DNA of 64,000 nucleotides. Source: Tenericutes bacterium HGW-Tenericutes-1 (GTDB taxonomy: Bacteria > Bacillota_I > Bacilli_A > Izemoplasmatales > Hujiaoplasmataceae). Position numbers and translations under genes: made by a program. The notes beneath the pieces were generated by a model that was not told the origin of the DNA, made no database searches, and saw only the letters and a program-made list of their open reading frames with translations. Location of the stretch: NCBI GenBank assembly GCA_002839155.1, contig PGXM01000004.1, positions 1 through 64,000 of the forward strand, written 5' to 3'. Position 1 is the stretch's first letter; every line of letters begins with the position of its first letter. Shown here one piece after another: positions 1 to 7,964 of this stretch.

Positions 1-365
1 TCCTGACTTGTCCACTTTAGTGCGGCAGATTTAGTATTTTGATGTATTTCAAAACATTATCCAAAATATAATTCCAGAGATGAAAATGAAGCTTAGTGGC
101 GCTATCTGTGATTATACAGAGCCAGCAACTGGTAAGAATTATCTTTTTTTTCCAGTTAATAATATTTAGTAATATATTTATTGGTAATGTTTTGAAATAT
201 CTATCGCATAAAGTGAATACAATTGGTCAGATAAATGGATATGATTCACTTATATATAGATTCAGTGTTGCTATCACATTTTAGAACACTTAAGTCATCA
301 TAACATTATTACAAATATTGCGTAGTAACAATAATATATTTCAAGGAAATGAGGAGTATAACAAC
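1..365. other. Intergenic, possibly decayed DNA
   Basis: I see no convincing gene here. In frame 2 there is a short open stretch ending at 169 (around residues YFDVFQNII and ICDYTEPATGKNY) that reads like protein but is broken by a TAG at about 32-34 and has no ribosome binding site. The tracked ORF 96..284 starts at a GTG without a Shine-Dalgarno sequence. With the pseudogene remnants just downstream, this is best read as degraded sequence. Confidence 0.4.
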
Positions 366-866
366 ATGGACTATCAAACAGTATTTGAAACGAGATCATT
401 GATTCCAAATGGATTGATTTTCTATTTTTTAGGACCGATTATTTTAATAGCCGGAATTATTATTTTTAAAAGAGTTTTGGAAAATAAGGAATCCTTTCGT
501 AAAAGAGATAAAGTTTGCGCTTTTATAATGATTGCCTTAGGTAGTTTTTTTATTCTAACATTAACTCTATTTTATTTTGGGACAATAGTATTGGCAGTTT
601 CACCTTATCGAAATGGTGATTTTGAAGTTGCTGAAGGGTATGTTGAGAATTTGGAAGGAATAGACTATCCAAATGGTTATGACAATTTTGATGTAGATGG
701 TATTCATTTTGAAATTGGAAATAGCCTTAACCCCGGATTGAACAAAAAAGCATATGATGGAGGGCCTATAAGTTCAGAAGATTTATATGTTCGAATCTAT
801 TATGTTTCAGTTCAAAACCATAATTGTATTTTTAAAGTAGAAGTAAGAACCAATACAGAAGGATAA
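366..866 (+). CDS. Hypothetical two-TM membrane protein
   Basis: A 166-residue protein of unknown function. I use the ATG at 366 rather than the TTG at 318 because AGGAG stands just upstream of it. The N-terminal half has two hydrophobic segments: GLIFYFLGPIILIAGIIIF, then FIMIALGSFFILTLTLFYFGTIVLAV. A soluble C-terminal part of about 80 residues (VEGYVENLEG...KVEVRTNTEG region) follows, probably outside the membrane. Small anchored proteins of this layout are common in Bacillota, and I recognise no family. The surroundings look decayed, so it may be a horizontally acquired orphan. Confidence 0.6.
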   Translation: MDYQTVFETRSLIPNGLIFYFLGPIILIAGIIIFKRVLENKESFRKRDKVCAFIMIALGSFFILTLTLFYFGTIVLAVSPYRNGDFEVAEGYVENLEGIDYPNGYDNFDVDGIHFEIGNSLNPGLNKKAYDGGPISSEDLYVRIYYVSVQNHNCIFKVEVRTNTEG

Positions 867-953
867 CAACTGTATTGGTTATGAAATAATTTGATGTATT
901 TTTATTGTGTAATATAAATATACAGGTAATAATTAAAATTGGTAATATTGACA

Positions 954-1035
954 CTGTTCGCTGAAAACGGACAGATCTATAAAGGGACTTGAAGAACTAT
1001 TTGCCGAAACACAAAAGGCGTTAGTTCTTTTTTTG
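954..1035 (+). terminator. Double hairpin ending in a T tract
   Basis: The first hairpin is CTGTTCG/CGGACAG (954-974) with a seven-base loop. The second is AAGAACTA/TAGTTCTT (992-1029) with an inner GCC/GGC pairing and a run of seven T. The second is a good intrinsic terminator for the gene ending at 866. The pair resembles an attenuator, but no intact gene follows and I cannot match a known riboswitch class. Confidence 0.5.
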
Positions 1036-1175
1036 TTTTATCTTTCTTCATTGTAATACTCTACATATCCATTTATAAATAATATCACTTACCCATACCT
1101 TTTTAATCTATTGATAATATTTTGATTTTGCTATAATGTTTTTTTTACACGCATATTTTTGTGAAATCATTGTTA

Positions 1176-1416
1176 TTAAATATCTACACAGTATTGTTCA
1201 AGCCCGTAATATTGTGACTGGCTGTTGAAAAGTTTATAATACATTCCTTCTGTATTTTTCATAAGATTTGGATGCGTATCAATTGCCTGAATCTTTCCTC
1301 CTTCAATTACGATGATACGATCGCAAAATACAGAAGAAGACATTCTGTGAGAGATGAATATTGCGGTTTTGTCTTTAATCAATTCAGCGAAGTTATGATA
1401 TATCTCAGCTTCAGAA
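1176..1416 (-). pseudogene. ABC transporter C-terminal fragment
   Basis: Only the last ~75 residues of an exporter-type ABC ATPase survive. The fragment begins just after the D-loop (EAEIYHNFAEL), contains the H-loop region (TAIFISHRMSSS) and the usual tail (CDRIIVIEGGKI...HPNLMKNTEGMYYKLF). Walker A, signature and Walker B are all missing. The tracked ORF runs on upstream into unrelated sequence that belongs to a plus-strand fragment. This is a truncated remnant of a lantibiotic- or bacteriocin-type exporter and is not expected to function. Confidence 0.75.
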
Positions 1417-1738
1417 AGGGAGGAACTAGTTGAGGAAATTCTTAATAATGATTTGTTGGAAGTTAATTTTTCAACCATCGCGATTGTACCATTTCTAGAG
1501 AATGAAGATGTCAATAGATTATTTTAGGCTTCTTTAGCGGGTCAAATTGATGTAAATCCATCGAATTTTTTACCTTTTTTGAGCGATGAAGAAATATCAA
1601 GGTTGATTGATCGAATAAAATCAGGTGAGCAAAGTAATCTTACGATTGAAACCGTAATGCCTTTCCTTGAGGATGATCAAGTTAAATCATTGTTCAACGA
1701 AGTATTAGATTCGCTAAGAAAACCAAAACAGGAATAAA
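1417..1738 (+). pseudogene. Broken fragment with repeated PFL motifs
   Basis: The frame ending at 1738 encodes three imperfect repeats of about 35 residues: IVPFLENEDVNRLF, FLPFLSDEEISRLI and VMPFLEDDQVKSLF. An in-frame TAG falls between the first and second (about 1525-1527), and there is no start codon with a ribosome binding site. The fragment directly abuts the minus-strand ABC remnant, so two unrelated gene ends have been joined. I do not recognise the parent family. The spacing of the repeats suggests a C-terminal helical repeat or oligomerisation region. Confidence 0.55.
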
Positions 1739-1801
1739 TTTGATTTTAAGATATCACCCTTGGTTAAAAGTATTGGCTTGCTTCATTTGAAATGCAATTA
1801 T

Positions 1802-1845
1802 AAAAGTAGACATGTTAAAAAGATTAACACAGTCTACTTTTTTTG
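1802..1845 (+). terminator. Intrinsic terminator
   Basis: AAAGTAGAC pairs with GTCTACTTT, followed by a T tract. It isolates the acetyltransferase gene from the decayed region upstream. Confidence 0.75.
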
Positions 1846-1912
1846 TTATAATTTTATTAATTAGATATCATTATTTAATTTTGAGCAATAATGATTTGAA
1901 TAGAGGACCCTT

Positions 1913-2839
1913 ATGAAACGATTAGATAACATTGAGATAGTTAAAGCTAATTATGAAAACACAAAAACATTGGTTTCAAAATATTATATTGCTCACAAAC
2001 AAGACAAGTTTTTAGCAAAGAATTTTACACATGAATCACTTTTAAAAGATATTAACTATTTAGTAGACAATGGACTTGGATTTGTTGCTATTCAAAATAA
2101 CATTTCTGTAGGATATCTATTAGGCTATAAGATAAAAACTTTATTTTTCAATGAGTCTGGAATTTATTCTCCTGATTTTGCCGTATATTATGATAATGAT
2201 TATGTTTTATATCGGTTATTTGAGGAATATTATCGAGAAATGAAAAATGAAAGTATTACACATCATGCTATTACATTATTAACACCGAGTCAGGATGATT
2301 TTCTCGTTCAATTAGGATACGGATTGAGAGTTATGGACGGAGTTAGATTTCCACATAAAAACTCACCGACCGATTCATTGGTTTCAATGATCAAAGCTGA
2401 TATTTGTGATTATAATATTTTATTGAATCTTTATAAAGAACATATACAATACATGAGTAGTAGTCCTATTTTTTTGGAAGAGACAAATCCAGAATTAGAA
2501 TTAACTGACATATTAAATGATAATGATAAAATCGTTTTTAAAATTTTGTACATGTTAGAAGTGGTTGGGTTTTCTGTTATAGATAAATTGCATGCTCCTG
2601 GAGGCAAATATTTTAAAGATAGCGAAACTTTAGGAATAAAAGGGACTCACATTTTAAGCAATTTTCAAAATAAACAAATCGGAAGTAGATACATTGAGTT
2701 GTTAGATAACTACTGTATCGAGAATGGCTATAACCGTTTAGCGGTGGATTTTGAAAGCATGAATTATCTTGCACTTAAATTTTGGAGTAAGACATTTCAT
2801 ATTAGCGCAAAGACGTATATAAAATATATAGGAAAGTAG
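1913..2839 (+). CDS. GNAT-family N-acetyltransferase, two-domain
   Basis: A 308-residue protein. The C-terminal ~150 residues show the GNAT pattern: a central strand (KILYMLEVVGFSVIDKL), then a degenerate acetyl-CoA loop (ILSNFQNKQIGSRYIELLDNYC) and the ending strand-helix (YNRLAVDFESMNYLALKFWSKTF). The N-terminal half looks like a second, diverged GNAT unit (GFVAIQNNISVGYLLGYKIK). Such proteins transfer an acetyl group from acetyl-CoA to a small molecule or protein amine; the substrate cannot be told. AGAGGA lies 8-10 bases before the ATG. The gene stands alone between two terminators. Confidence 0.75.
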   Translation: MKRLDNIEIVKANYENTKTLVSKYYIAHKQDKFLAKNFTHESLLKDINYLVDNGLGFVAIQNNISVGYLLGYKIKTLFFNESGIYSPDFAVYYDNDYVLYRLFEEYYREMKNESITHHAITLLTPSQDDFLVQLGYGLRVMDGVRFPHKNSPTDSLVSMIKADICDYNILLNLYKEHIQYMSSSPIFLEETNPELELTDILNDNDKIVFKILYMLEVVGFSVIDKLHAPGGKYFKDSETLGIKGTHILSNFQNKQIGSRYIELLDNYCIENGYNRLAVDFESMNYLALKFWSKTFHISAKTYIKYIGK

Positions 2840-2923
2840 AATTTAAGCACAGGATTGGATTCTTATGCGTGTTATGAACACAATAATTATCTAATGCTTT
2901 ATTTTATTTCTAACGATAACAAG

Positions 2924-2966
2924 AAAGTGGACTATGTTATTCACATTAACTAGTCTGCTTTTTCTA
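2924..2966 (+). terminator. Intrinsic terminator
   Basis: AAAGTGGACTA pairs, with G-U pairs, with TAGTCTGCTTT, followed by T-rich sequence. It closes the acetyltransferase gene. Confidence 0.65.
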
Positions 2967-3035
2967 TATAATTTCATTTAGTGATTGTGTGATATATATA
3001 GTCACCCTATAAAAAATAAAAAATTTAAAAACCTA

Positions 3036-3067
3036 TTGACAATCATTATCAATGGTGATAATATAAT
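3036..3067 (+). promoter_or_regulatory. Promoter with Fur/PerR-like 7-1-7 palindrome
   Basis: TTGACA at 3036 is followed, after 17 bases, by TAATAT (3059). The segment TGACAATCATTATCA (3037-3051) matches the 7-1-7 inverted repeat TGATAATnATTATCA typical of Bacillus Fur/PerR/Zur operators at all but one position. A second palindrome, ATTATCA-n4-TGATAAT, overlaps it (3045-3062). Both cover the -35 and spacer, so repression by a Fur-family protein or by the HTH regulator downstream is plausible. Confidence 0.5.
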
Positions 3068-3114
3068 CGTAGATGATAACATTATATGACGTGATAACGT
3101 TAAGGAGGATTATT

Positions 3115-3654
3115 ATGAATATAGCAGCTATTAGAAGCATTATGGATCCGGTAAGAATCAAAATAGTTCAAGAATTGAGTATCAAAAAAACAGCAACCAC
3201 CAAAGAAATTGCTTTGGCTTGTGGAGATATTCCTCAAGCTACTTTGTATCGACATTTGAGTGCATTAATGAAGAATGAAGTGATTGAAGTCGTCTCAGAA
3301 AACAAAGTGCGAGGGATCTTAGAAAAGGTATATGCAATTAAAGAAAATCCGTCGCAAACAATCAATAATAACTTAAAAAGTATTACAAAAGAAGATTTAT
3401 CAACCATATTTTCACAATTTATTATCAGTATTTTAACAGATTTTAACTCTTGTATTTCAGTACCCGAAGTTATGAAGTCTATCAGTAAGAATATTGGATT
3501 TACGAGCACTTCTTTACTTCTAACAAATGAAGAACTTATTGAAATGTTAGGTGAAATCAATAAAGTAGTCATGAAAAGAATTAACAATCAATCAGAGTCG
3601 GGAAGAAAACTTAGGAAATTATCAACGATAATAACGACTGACTCGCACGAATAA
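3115..3654 (+). CDS. ArsR-like winged-helix transcriptional regulator
   Basis: A 179-residue DNA-binding regulator. I choose the ATG at 3115, which follows AAGGAGG, rather than the upstream start of the tracked ORF. Residues ~5-80 form an ArsR/HTH_20-type winged helix (IMDPVRIKIVQELSI, TTKEIALACGDIPQATLYRHLSALMK, IEVVSENKVRGILEKVYAI). The C-terminal ~90 residues are helical, as in the YdfF-like group, and lack the clustered cysteines of metal-sensing ArsR proteins. It is the first gene of a cluster with a small ORF, a PLDc_N protein, an ABC transporter and two CPBP proteases, so it probably controls that cluster. Confidence 0.8.
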   Translation: MNIAAIRSIMDPVRIKIVQELSIKKTATTKEIALACGDIPQATLYRHLSALMKNEVIEVVSENKVRGILEKVYAIKENPSQTINNNLKSITKEDLSTIFSQFIISILTDFNSCISVPEVMKSISKNIGFTSTSLLLTNEELIEMLGEINKVVMKRINNQSESGRKLRKLSTIITTDSHE

Positions 3655-3713
3655 TAAAAGTTTTATATTTTATGATGAAGTCATTTAAATAAGTGACGGA
3701 AAGGAGTCGACAA

Positions 3714-3863
3714 ATGAAGAATTTTTTCTTTAGAAAAATCGTTGTTGCTTTTCAATCTTTTTTCATAAACAAAAATTATGAATGGGATTTAGCAAAAAAG
3801 CATCATACGTTCGACACCAATAATCTAGATTTATGTAAAGATATGTCAGTCATTCAGCACTAA
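3714..3863 (+). CDS. 49-residue hypothetical protein
   Basis: Too short for the ORF track but well supported: AAAGGAG stands 8 bases before the ATG and it lies between two genes of the same cluster. The N-terminus is hydrophobic and basic (MKNFFFRKIVVAFQSFF), followed by a polar tail with one cysteine (NNLDLCKDMSVIQH). I recognise no family. In context it could be a small membrane-associated peptide, a regulator of the transporter, or a peptide substrate. Confidence 0.55.
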   Translation: MKNFFFRKIVVAFQSFFINKNYEWDLAKKHHTFDTNNLDLCKDMSVIQH

Positions 3864-3952
3864 GTCTTACTCTTATGACATGCATGAGTACTAGTTTTTT
3901 GCTATCAAGTATTGGTTAATTTAAATATCATAATTCAAAAAGGAGAAATCAA

Positions 3953-4174
3953 ATGGGTCTAGATTTAATTGAATTATTACCTTTGTTGATACCGTTATTA
4001 GTCGTACAATTGACTTTACAAATAATCGCTTTGATTAGTTTATGGAAACGAGAGACAGTCAGATTCGATAACAAATGGATTTGGGTTGTTATTATTGTTT
4101 TAGGAACCCTTCTTGGCTCTATAGCATACTTTATTCTTGGAGGAGAAACGCATGAAAATGGCAGTGAAGATTAA
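3953..4174 (+). CDS. PLDc_N domain small membrane protein (YxlE-like)
   Basis: A 73-residue protein with two transmembrane helices (IPLLVVQLTLQIIALISLW and WIWVVIIVLGTLLGSIAYFILGG) separated by KRETVRFDNKW. This is the pattern of the phospholipase D-nuclease N-terminal (PLDc_N) family of small membrane proteins. In Bacillus subtilis YxlE has this fold and sits directly before the ABC genes yxlF and yxlG, the same order as here. Its reading frame overlaps the next gene by 23 bases, which implies translational coupling. A role in modulating the transporter is inferred. Confidence 0.75.
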   Translation: MGLDLIELLPLLIPLLVVQLTLQIIALISLWKRETVRFDNKWIWVVIIVLGTLLGSIAYFILGGETHENGSED

Positions 4175-5081
4175 AAATCTTGTTAAAAATTATGATGGTG
4201 TTCTCGCTGTCAATCATCTCGATCTCAATGTTCCCGAAGGCTCAATTTACGGGTTTTTAGGTCCAAATGGCGCCGGAAAAACTACAACTCTCAAAATGAT
4301 TGTCGGTATGACTGAGCCTACCGAAGGTGAGATTGAAATATTTGGAAATAAACTCACTTTCGGCAATGATTCCTTTCGTGATCAAATAGGGTTCTTACCA
4401 GATGTTCCTGGATTTTATGATTGGATGACTGCAAAAGAGTTTTTAGAGTTTAGTGGCAGTTTATATCATCTCGATTCAGAAACGCTTAAAAATCGAATCA
4501 AAGAATTATTGGATATGGTCGGGTTATCAAAAAATGTTAAGAAAAAAATCGGTGAGTTTTCTCGAGGAATGAAACAAAGACTTGGTATTGCTCAAGCGTT
4601 AATTAATAATCCTAAAATAATTCTACTTGACGAACCGGTGTCTGCCCTTGATCCGATGGGAAGAAAAGAAGTAATGGATATCATTGGATCATTGGCTGGG
4701 AAAGTTACTGTATTTTTCTCTTCACATATTTTAGCGGATGTCGAACGTGTGTGTGACCGTGTTGTAATTATTAAAGATGGTGTTGCTTTGCTTGAAGATT
4801 CAATTGAACATATTCGAGAGATTTCTCAATCAAGAACGATCGAAATCGAGTTTGAAAATATCGACACTAGTTCATTTGCGTCACTAATTGAAAACTCACC
4901 ATGGTTAGAATCAATCAAAAATGGTGGTAAAAGACTTTTAATTCAAGTGAATAATCTAGATCAAGCAAGACTAGAAATAAGTGAACTAATTTATAAAAAT
5001 CATATAATATTTAAAAAATTCACAATTTCTGAAGCGACACTAGAAGATATCTTTATCAAGGTGGTGAATGGAGATGTTTAA
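4152..5081 (+). CDS. ABC transporter ATP-binding protein (YxlF/BcrA-like)
   Basis: A 309-residue single ATPase subunit for an ABC-2 type exporter. Walker A is GPNGAGKTT at residues 37-45. The signature is degenerate but normal for this group (FSRGMKQR), and Walker B is IILLDEPVSALD, followed by the H-loop (FFSSHILADVERV). The ~90-residue C-terminal extension is typical of BcrA/NatA-like exporters of peptides, antibiotics or ions. I start at the ATG at 4152 because GGAGG stands just before it. It overlaps the permease gene and should act with it in the membrane. Confidence 0.9.
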   Translation: MKMAVKIKNLVKNYDGVLAVNHLDLNVPEGSIYGFLGPNGAGKTTTLKMIVGMTEPTEGEIEIFGNKLTFGNDSFRDQIGFLPDVPGFYDWMTAKEFLEFSGSLYHLDSETLKNRIKELLDMVGLSKNVKKKIGEFSRGMKQRLGIAQALINNPKIILLDEPVSALDPMGRKEVMDIIGSLAGKVTVFFSSHILADVERVCDRVVIIKDGVALLEDSIEHIREISQSRTIEIEFENIDTSSFASLIENSPWLESIKNGGKRLLIQVNNLDQARLEISELIYKNHIIFKKFTISEATLEDIFIKVVNGDV

Positions 5082-5832
5082 TATTAGTTTTCTGAAAAAG
5101 GAAATAAAAGAGTATATTAAAACATATAAACTCTTAATCATTCTATGTCTCTTTACTTTTTTTGCCATTTTGAGTCCATTAACTGCTAGGTATATGAATG
5201 AACTTATATCATTATTAGCTGAAGATGTTCAAATAATATTCCCAGAGCCTACTTTTATGGACGCATGGGTCCAGTTTTATAAAAATACAACAACATTATG
5301 CTTGGTCGTTTATTTAATTATAATGACAGGAACAGTCGCTCAAGAAAAAAACAAGGGATCTATTATGTTAGTGTTAACAAAGAAAGTTTCACGCTTTAAT
5401 TTCCTTTTTAGTAAATTTGTTGGAGGATCTTTGTTACTGACTGTTGGTCTGGTAATTTCTTTACTTGTCAGCGGATTATATACACAGATTCTTTTTGAAG
5501 AAGTTTTTTATGATGGATTATTATTCTCTATCTTATTGCTTTGGTTAATGGGTTTATTTTATACAGCATTTGCAATCTTTGCTAGTGTAATCGCTAAAAC
5601 GCCAACGACAGCTGCGTTATTAGGTTTTGCAGGATATGCCATTTTCAACTTATTAAATGTATCAAGTGGTTTACAAAAATTCAATCCTGCAGGCGCTTCC
5701 TCTTTATTAAATGCTATATTGTATAATACCTCTACAACTTCAGCGAATATTATTTGTTTAATATCGACCATTATTGGAACAGTATTAACATTTACTCTGA
5801 GTTACATAATTTTCAAAAAACAAGAAATATAA
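5068..5832 (+). CDS. ABC-2 type transporter permease (YxlG-like)
   Basis: A 254-residue membrane protein with about six helices. One helix follows a short cytoplasmic N-terminus, and the typical ABC-2 motif TGTVAQEKNKGSIMLVLTKKVSR sits in the loop after the second helix. It forms the channel for the ATPase encoded just upstream, with which its start overlaps. The start could be the ATG at 5068 or the one at 5074; both follow AAGGTGG. What is exported is unknown. The PLDc_N neighbour and the CPBP proteases downstream suggest self-protection or peptide export. Confidence 0.85.
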   Translation: MEMFNISFLKKEIKEYIKTYKLLIILCLFTFFAILSPLTARYMNELISLLAEDVQIIFPEPTFMDAWVQFYKNTTTLCLVVYLIIMTGTVAQEKNKGSIMLVLTKKVSRFNFLFSKFVGGSLLLTVGLVISLLVSGLYTQILFEEVFYDGLLFSILLLWLMGLFYTAFAIFASVIAKTPTTAALLGFAGYAIFNLLNVSSGLQKFNPAGASSLLNAILYNTSTTSANIICLISTIIGTVLTFTLSYIIFKKQEI

Positions 5833-5845
5833 CATATATCTTCAT

Positions 5846-6565
5846 ATGAGTAAAACTAAAATTATTACTGTATTATTACTCCGAATTTTTTTGTTTGTTT
5901 TCAGTTTTTTATCACTTTCTTTATTGCTAAATAGTTCGTTATCACAAGTAGGCAGATGGTGGGCGATTGTATGTAGTGTATGTAATTTAATCACTTTATT
6001 TGTTATATTTAAACTCACTAGATCTCAAAATATAACGTACAAACAACTAATCAATTATCATCAATATCAATCAAGTTACAGAGCAATATTAATTGGAGTT
6101 ATTGTAATCTTAGTCATCGGAATGGGAGGAATGTTTTTTGCTGGATATATTGTGTATGGCGAATTCCCCTATCTAGCTAAAGATTTAATCGAGCCATTGC
6201 CGGTTTGGTTAGCTATTCTCAATATTTTTATATTACCACTTTCGACAACACTCGCTGAAGATGGGTTGTATTTAGGGATTGGTGTCAATCAATTGAGTAA
6301 TAGATGGATTGGATTACTCATTCCAGCATTACTATACGCGTTACAACATAGCTTTATACCCTTATATTTTGATATGTATTATATGTTATACCGGTTTTTA
6401 TCTTTTTTACCACTGACCTTATTAATTTGTCTATGGTACCAAAAAAACCATAATCCGGTTCCGATTATGGTTGGTCACTTTATAATAAATTTAGCTACAG
6501 TTGTTCAAATTCTAATCATGTCTTCGAACCCAGAAATATTTTACTCATTGGTTATTCTTGTATAG
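5846..6565 (+). CDS. CPBP-like membrane protease, degenerate motif 1
   Basis: A 239-residue, strongly hydrophobic protein that aligns by eye with the CPBP (Abi/CAAX) intramembrane protease family. The second motif (LYALQHSFIPLYF) and third motif (MVGHFIINL, HxxxN) are present. The first motif, normally EExxxRG, reads EDGLYLG: the second glutamate is Asp and the arginine is Leu. It may therefore be inactive or act only as a binding/immunity protein. It begins 13 bases after the permease with only a weak ribosome binding site and is probably co-transcribed. CPBP proteins often provide bacteriocin immunity. Confidence 0.65.
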   Translation: MSKTKIITVLLLRIFLFVFSFLSLSLLLNSSLSQVGRWWAIVCSVCNLITLFVIFKLTRSQNITYKQLINYHQYQSSYRAILIGVIVILVIGMGGMFFAGYIVYGEFPYLAKDLIEPLPVWLAILNIFILPLSTTLAEDGLYLGIGVNQLSNRWIGLLIPALLYALQHSFIPLYFDMYYMLYRFLSFLPLTLLICLWYQKNHNPVPIMVGHFIINLATVVQILIMSSNPEIFYSLVILV

Positions 6566-6679
6566 TTCCTGATTCAAATATATAGTTTGGTTTTTCTGAT
6601 GAAATTAGAATGAAAAAATTGATTGAAAGGAATAATCAAATTATTCAATGAATAGATTTGATTATAAAAACAATTTTTT

Positions 6680-7414
6680 ATGAACATAAATATGATGAAT
6701 GAACCATTGAAAATGCATTCTTTACTCGAAAGCATTCTATTTCATTTATTACCAGGAGTCCCAATTGTATTATTTTATTTGTTGGTTGCTCCAGCGTGGA
6801 TTGAAAGAGGACTTCCTGCAGCCTTTACATTGGTTATCGCAGTTCCTGTTATTTTAATTCCAACTCAACTCATGATTCTTTATATTTTGGGATATAAAAA
6901 AAATCATAGACTTTCACTGAATAATATCATACTGTATCAAGATAAAACATCAATTAAAAATTATTTTATTTATGGTATAATCATCGTATTATGGTCGCTA
7001 TTAATATTTGGATTATTTCAAAAACCGCTTGCTGCCTTCTTTAAAACCTATGTTCTATCTTTTCTTCCAGATTGGATGCTTCTTAATGAGTTTCAAGGAA
7101 ATCAAATTGTACTCTTAATTACATCAATATTGATTATGATTTTTGGAAGCATTCTTGGTCCATTGGTTGAAGAATTTTATTTTCGCGGATTTCTCCTTCC
7201 TAGAATTAAAGGAAGTGATACATTCAAAATATTTATCAATTCTACCCTATTTGCATTTTACCATTTTTGGTCTCCATGGGATTTCGTTGTTAGGAGTATT
7301 GCAGTGCTTCCTGTAGCGTATACGGCGGTAAAAAAAAGAACTATCTATATTGGTATGATTGCTCACATCGCACTCAATGTCATGACAAGCATCCCTTTAT
7401 TCGCTTTATTATAG
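6680..7414 (+). CDS. CPBP family intramembrane metalloprotease
   Basis: A 244-residue multi-spanning protein with all three CPBP motifs: EEFYFRGFLLPR (EExxxRG) near residue 165, FAFYHFWSPWDF, and HIALNVMTS (HxxxN) near the C-terminus. The glutamates and histidines form the active site in this family, which includes Rce1-like prenyl proteases and bacteriocin self-immunity proteins. No clear Shine-Dalgarno precedes the annotated ATG, and methionines at residues 5 and 6 are alternatives. It follows a degenerate paralogue, so the two may work as a pair. Confidence 0.8.
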   Translation: MNINMMNEPLKMHSLLESILFHLLPGVPIVLFYLLVAPAWIERGLPAAFTLVIAVPVILIPTQLMILYILGYKKNHRLSLNNIILYQDKTSIKNYFIYGIIIVLWSLLIFGLFQKPLAAFFKTYVLSFLPDWMLLNEFQGNQIVLLITSILIMIFGSILGPLVEEFYFRGFLLPRIKGSDTFKIFINSTLFAFYHFWSPWDFVVRSIAVLPVAYTAVKKRTIYIGMIAHIALNVMTSIPLFALL

Positions 7415-7574
7415 ATTTTTTATAATTTTCTTAATGGCTACTATTTAGTGGTCATTTTTTATTAAAATATCACTTGGTTTCAATATAGTTGTTTTTCTAA
7501 TTTAAGCGACTTCCTTTATTGATTTTTTAGCGCATGGTATAATAATTTTATAATCTACCTAAGGAGATTGAAAT

Positions 7575-7964
7575 ATGGCAAACCCAGTTAACTATAAAAC
7601 AATAGATGAATACATTCGTTTATACCCAATTTCTGCTCAAGAAAAAATGATTGAACTAAGAACACTCATTCAATCAATTGCAACAGAAGCAACTGAAAAA
7701 ATTAGTTGGGGTATGCCAACATTTTACTATCTAGGTAATTTGGTTCATTTCGCGGCTCATAAAAATCATATTGGATTTTATCCCGGAAGTGATTGCGTTG
7801 AACAGTTTTCAGAGCATTTAGGATCATTAAAACATTCTAAAGGTGCAATTCAATTTCCCATTGATCAAACCATTCCAAAAGATTTAGTAAAAGAAATCGT
7901 AGTATACCGACTTAATGCCAATATTGAAGAAGATAAAATAAGAAAATCTAAGAGGTTATCATGA
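7575..7964 (+). CDS. DUF1801 / YdhG-like protein
   Basis: A 129-residue cytosolic protein with the DUF1801 pattern: IDEYIRLYPISAQEKMIELRTLIQ, then KISWGMPTFYYLGNLVHFAAHKNHIGFYPG. This matches the YdhG/frataxin-like family. The fold is linked to iron chaperoning in Bacillus, but the role is not settled. AAGGAG precedes the ATG. Its stop overlaps the start of the next gene by four bases (ATGA), so both are translated from one message. Confidence 0.8.
   Translation: MANPVNYKTIDEYIRLYPISAQEKMIELRTLIQSIATEATEKISWGMPTFYYLGNLVHFAAHKNHIGFYPGSDCVEQFSEHLGSLKHSKGAIQFPIDQTIPKDLVKEIVVYRLNANIEEDKIRKSKRLS

Noticed and set aside
96-284. Tracked ORF of 62 residues
   Set aside because: GTG start without a Shine-Dalgarno, no recognisable domain, and another frame in the same place looks equally protein-like; the region is probably decayed.
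954-974. Known riboswitch class (preQ1, ZTP, guanidine, fluoride)
   Set aside because: None of the conserved cores I know for these classes fits the hairpin and its flanks.
3234-3587. 117-residue minus-strand ORF
   Set aside because: Antisense shadow of the ArsR-like regulator, with no start signal.
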